Assembly (NCBI RefSeq): GCF_007713465.1
Contig: NZ_VMSG01000003.1
Coordinates: 124,001 to 188,000 of the forward strand
Source: Pseudomonas sp. H3(2019)
GTDB taxonomy: Bacteria; Pseudomonadota; Gammaproteobacteria; Pseudomonadales; Pseudomonadaceae
Reading direction: 5' to 3'
DNA: 64,000 nt
The translations under genes and the position numbers were made by a program. Each line of letters begins with the position of its first letter. Position 1 is the first letter of the stretch. Under the pieces are notes generated by a model. That model was given only the letters and a program-made list of their open reading frames with translations, did not search any database and was not told the DNA's origin. Positions 62,830 through 64,000 of the stretch are shown here, in pieces.

Positions 62830-63847
62830 GTTCTTTGGGCGCGTCCATCAACCGCGTCCGGTATTCGCCGGGCGTGGTATCGAACCAGCGCCGAAAAGCC
62901 CGAAAAAAATTGCTCGGGTCGGCGAACCCCAACAGGTAGGCGATTTCCAGCAGGGTCATGTTCGGTTGCGCCAGGTACTGCTCGGCCAACTCACGGCGTG
63001 TGTCGTCGAGCAGCGTCTGAAAACTCGTGCCCTCTTCCTGCAAGCGTCGCTGCAAGGTGCGCTGGGACAAGTGCAGGGTTTGCGCCACCGTATCGCGCTT
63101 GGGTTCGCCTTGCGGCAGTAGGCGACAGAGCACTTGCCGGGCCTTGTGGGTAACCTGGCTTTCAGAAAACCGAGCCAGATATTCGCCGGCAAACCGGTCA
63201 TGCAACAACGCCATCGCCTCGTTGGCAGTCGGCAACGGGGCTTCCATGTCTGCCCGTTCGAAAATCAGCGCGTCATAGGGCGCGTTGAACTCCAGCGGCG
63301 CATGAAAGGCAAATTTGTAGGGTTCGAGGTCCTGGGGTTGATCCCCCTGCATCAGCACTTTGCGTGGCTGCAAGGTGCGCCCGGTCAGCCAGCCACACAG
63401 GCCCAGCGCGCAGGCGAGTGACGCTTCGGCACTTTGCCGGGTGGGCGGCAGATGGTCGCCATGCACCGTCAGAATCAGTGCATACCCTTCGGGTAACAGG
63501 CGAAAACTCAGGTCGGCGCTTTCGGCGATGATCCGCTGATAACGCACCAGGCGCTGAAAACCTTCCGCCAGGGTCTGGCTGGACATCAAGGCATAACCGA
63601 CCACATGAAACGATGCCGGGCGGACCAACTTGCCCATGTTCAGACCGATCGCCGGGTTGCCGGACAGCTCTACCGCGCGCTGCCAGAGCCGCGTCATCGA
63701 ATCTTGAGGAAAGCGCGCATCCGGATCATTCAGCGCCGCGTAGTCGAGCCCCAACTGTTTGAACAAGACCCGGCAATCCAGGCCGTCCATCTCGAGTGCC
63801 TTGACAATCCCCATCGCCCAGCTTGCAGAAGTCGTTCGTTCGCTCAT
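62786..63847 (-). CDS. AraC-family transcriptional regulator (OruR-like)
   Basis: 353 aa. N-terminal arabinose-binding-type domain of the OruR/ArgR-like subgroup (DCRVLFKQLGLDYAALNDPDARFPQDSMTRLW; SFHVVGYALMSSQTLAEGF) and C-terminal double HTH (VAQTLHLSQRTLQRRLQEEGTSFQTLLDDTRRELAEQYL; TLLEIAYLLGFADPSNFFRAFRRWFDTTPGEYR). Ligand and targets cannot be read from the sequence. Overlaps trkH tail-to-tail by 44 bases; no gene is visible in the 153 bases between its start and the right edge. Confidence 0.9.
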   Translation of the reverse strand: MSERTTSASWAMGIVKALEMDGLDCRVLFKQLGLDYAALNDPDARFPQDSMTRLWQRAVELSGNPAIGLNMGKLVRPASFHVVGYALMSSQTLAEGFQRLVRYQRIIAESADLSFRLLPEGYALILTVHGDHLPPTRQSAEASLACALGLCGWLTGRTLQPRKVLMQGDQPQDLEPYKFAFHAPLEFNAPYDALIFERADMEAPLPTANEAMALLHDRFAGEYLARFSESQVTHKARQVLCRLLPQGEPKRDTVAQTLHLSQRTLQRRLQEEGTSFQTLLDDTRRELAEQYLAQPNMTLLEIAYLLGFADPSNFFRAFRRWFDTTPGEYRTRLMDAPKELSDARTPGYTAQTR

Positions 63848-64000
63848 AGCGTTTTCTTACTTGATGAGCCGCGTGTCACGGCCAATTTCAGAAGGATACT
63901 AAAGTGGCGCCCAAGGTCACTGGCTGTTGCCACTGATGACTCTAGACTTAAATAAGCTGCCCGCAGAACATCCGCTCGGCAGCACAATAACCACAGAGAT

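Noticed and set aside
1..64000. Search for CRISPR arrays, rRNA, tRNA and prophage genes
   Set aside because: No regularly spaced repeats, cloverleaf sequences or phage structural genes were noticed by eye; a dedicated scan could still find a small RNA.

Overview
The window looks like chromosomal DNA of a fluorescent Pseudomonas (P. fluorescens group). The gene order flgFGHIJKL - glycosylation island - fliC-flaG-fliD-fliS-fliT - fleQ-fleS-fleR - fliEFG is the Pseudomonas polar-flagellum layout. It is followed by phhR/phhABC, aroP, the scpAB-rluB block and a cpxR/cpxP/cpxA-like block, all familiar from this genus. The species call is inference from gene content and order; no comparison was run.

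Bases 1-41111 are one long run of minus-strand genes. Read in the direction of transcription it starts with hook, rod and ring genes (flgF to flgL), then a flagellin glycosylation island of about 22 kb (10.6-32.6 kb), then filament, cap and chaperone genes (fliC, flaG, fliD, fliS, fliT), the regulators fleQ, fleS and fleR, and the basal-body genes fliE, fliF and the first codons of fliG. Sigma-54 type -24/-12 sequences lie before flgF, fleS and fliE, and a sigma-28 (FliA) sequence lies before fliC, which matches the known FleQ/RpoN-FleR-FliA cascade.

The island holds two very large glycosyltransferases (Fgt1/Fgt2-like, 1198 and about 976 aa), a CDP-deoxysugar branch (RfbF, RfbG, RfbC-like epimerase, two C-methyltransferase-type proteins, an NAD-dependent reductase/epimerase, a CmcI-like protein), a complete pseudaminic acid pathway (PseB, PseC, methylase, PseF, a PseG-PseH fusion, PseI), a lone KAS III (FabH-like) enzyme, a Maf glycosyltransferase and a 90-aa unknown. 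The likely product is a flagellin decorated with pseudaminic acid and with a methyl-branched CDP-derived deoxyhexose, possibly acylated.

Bases 41.2-50 kb carry phenylalanine catabolism (phhR divergent from phhABC, with a PhhR-box-like palindrome between them), two small conserved-looking proteins, an MFS transporter, arfB and the aromatic amino acid permease aroP, which has two possible upstream reading frames. Bases 50.4-51.6 kb carry the least familiar unit: a 45-aa acidic peptide gene, a strong intergenic hairpin, and a 320-aa metalloenzyme of the M29 aminopeptidase/NicX type. This looks like a minimal modified-peptide or peptide-processing locus and is the best candidate for something undescribed.

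Bases 51.6-64 kb are housekeeping: rluB, scpB, scpA, yciO and the PHP-domain nuclease rnm on the minus strand; yciB and yciI; a coiled-coil membrane protein; a cpxR-cpxP-cpxA-like envelope-stress system; a nitroreductase; trkH; and an AraC-family regulator. Four copies of a roughly 31-bp palindrome lie in intergenic positions in this half. No tRNA, rRNA, CRISPR array, transposase or prophage gene was seen.
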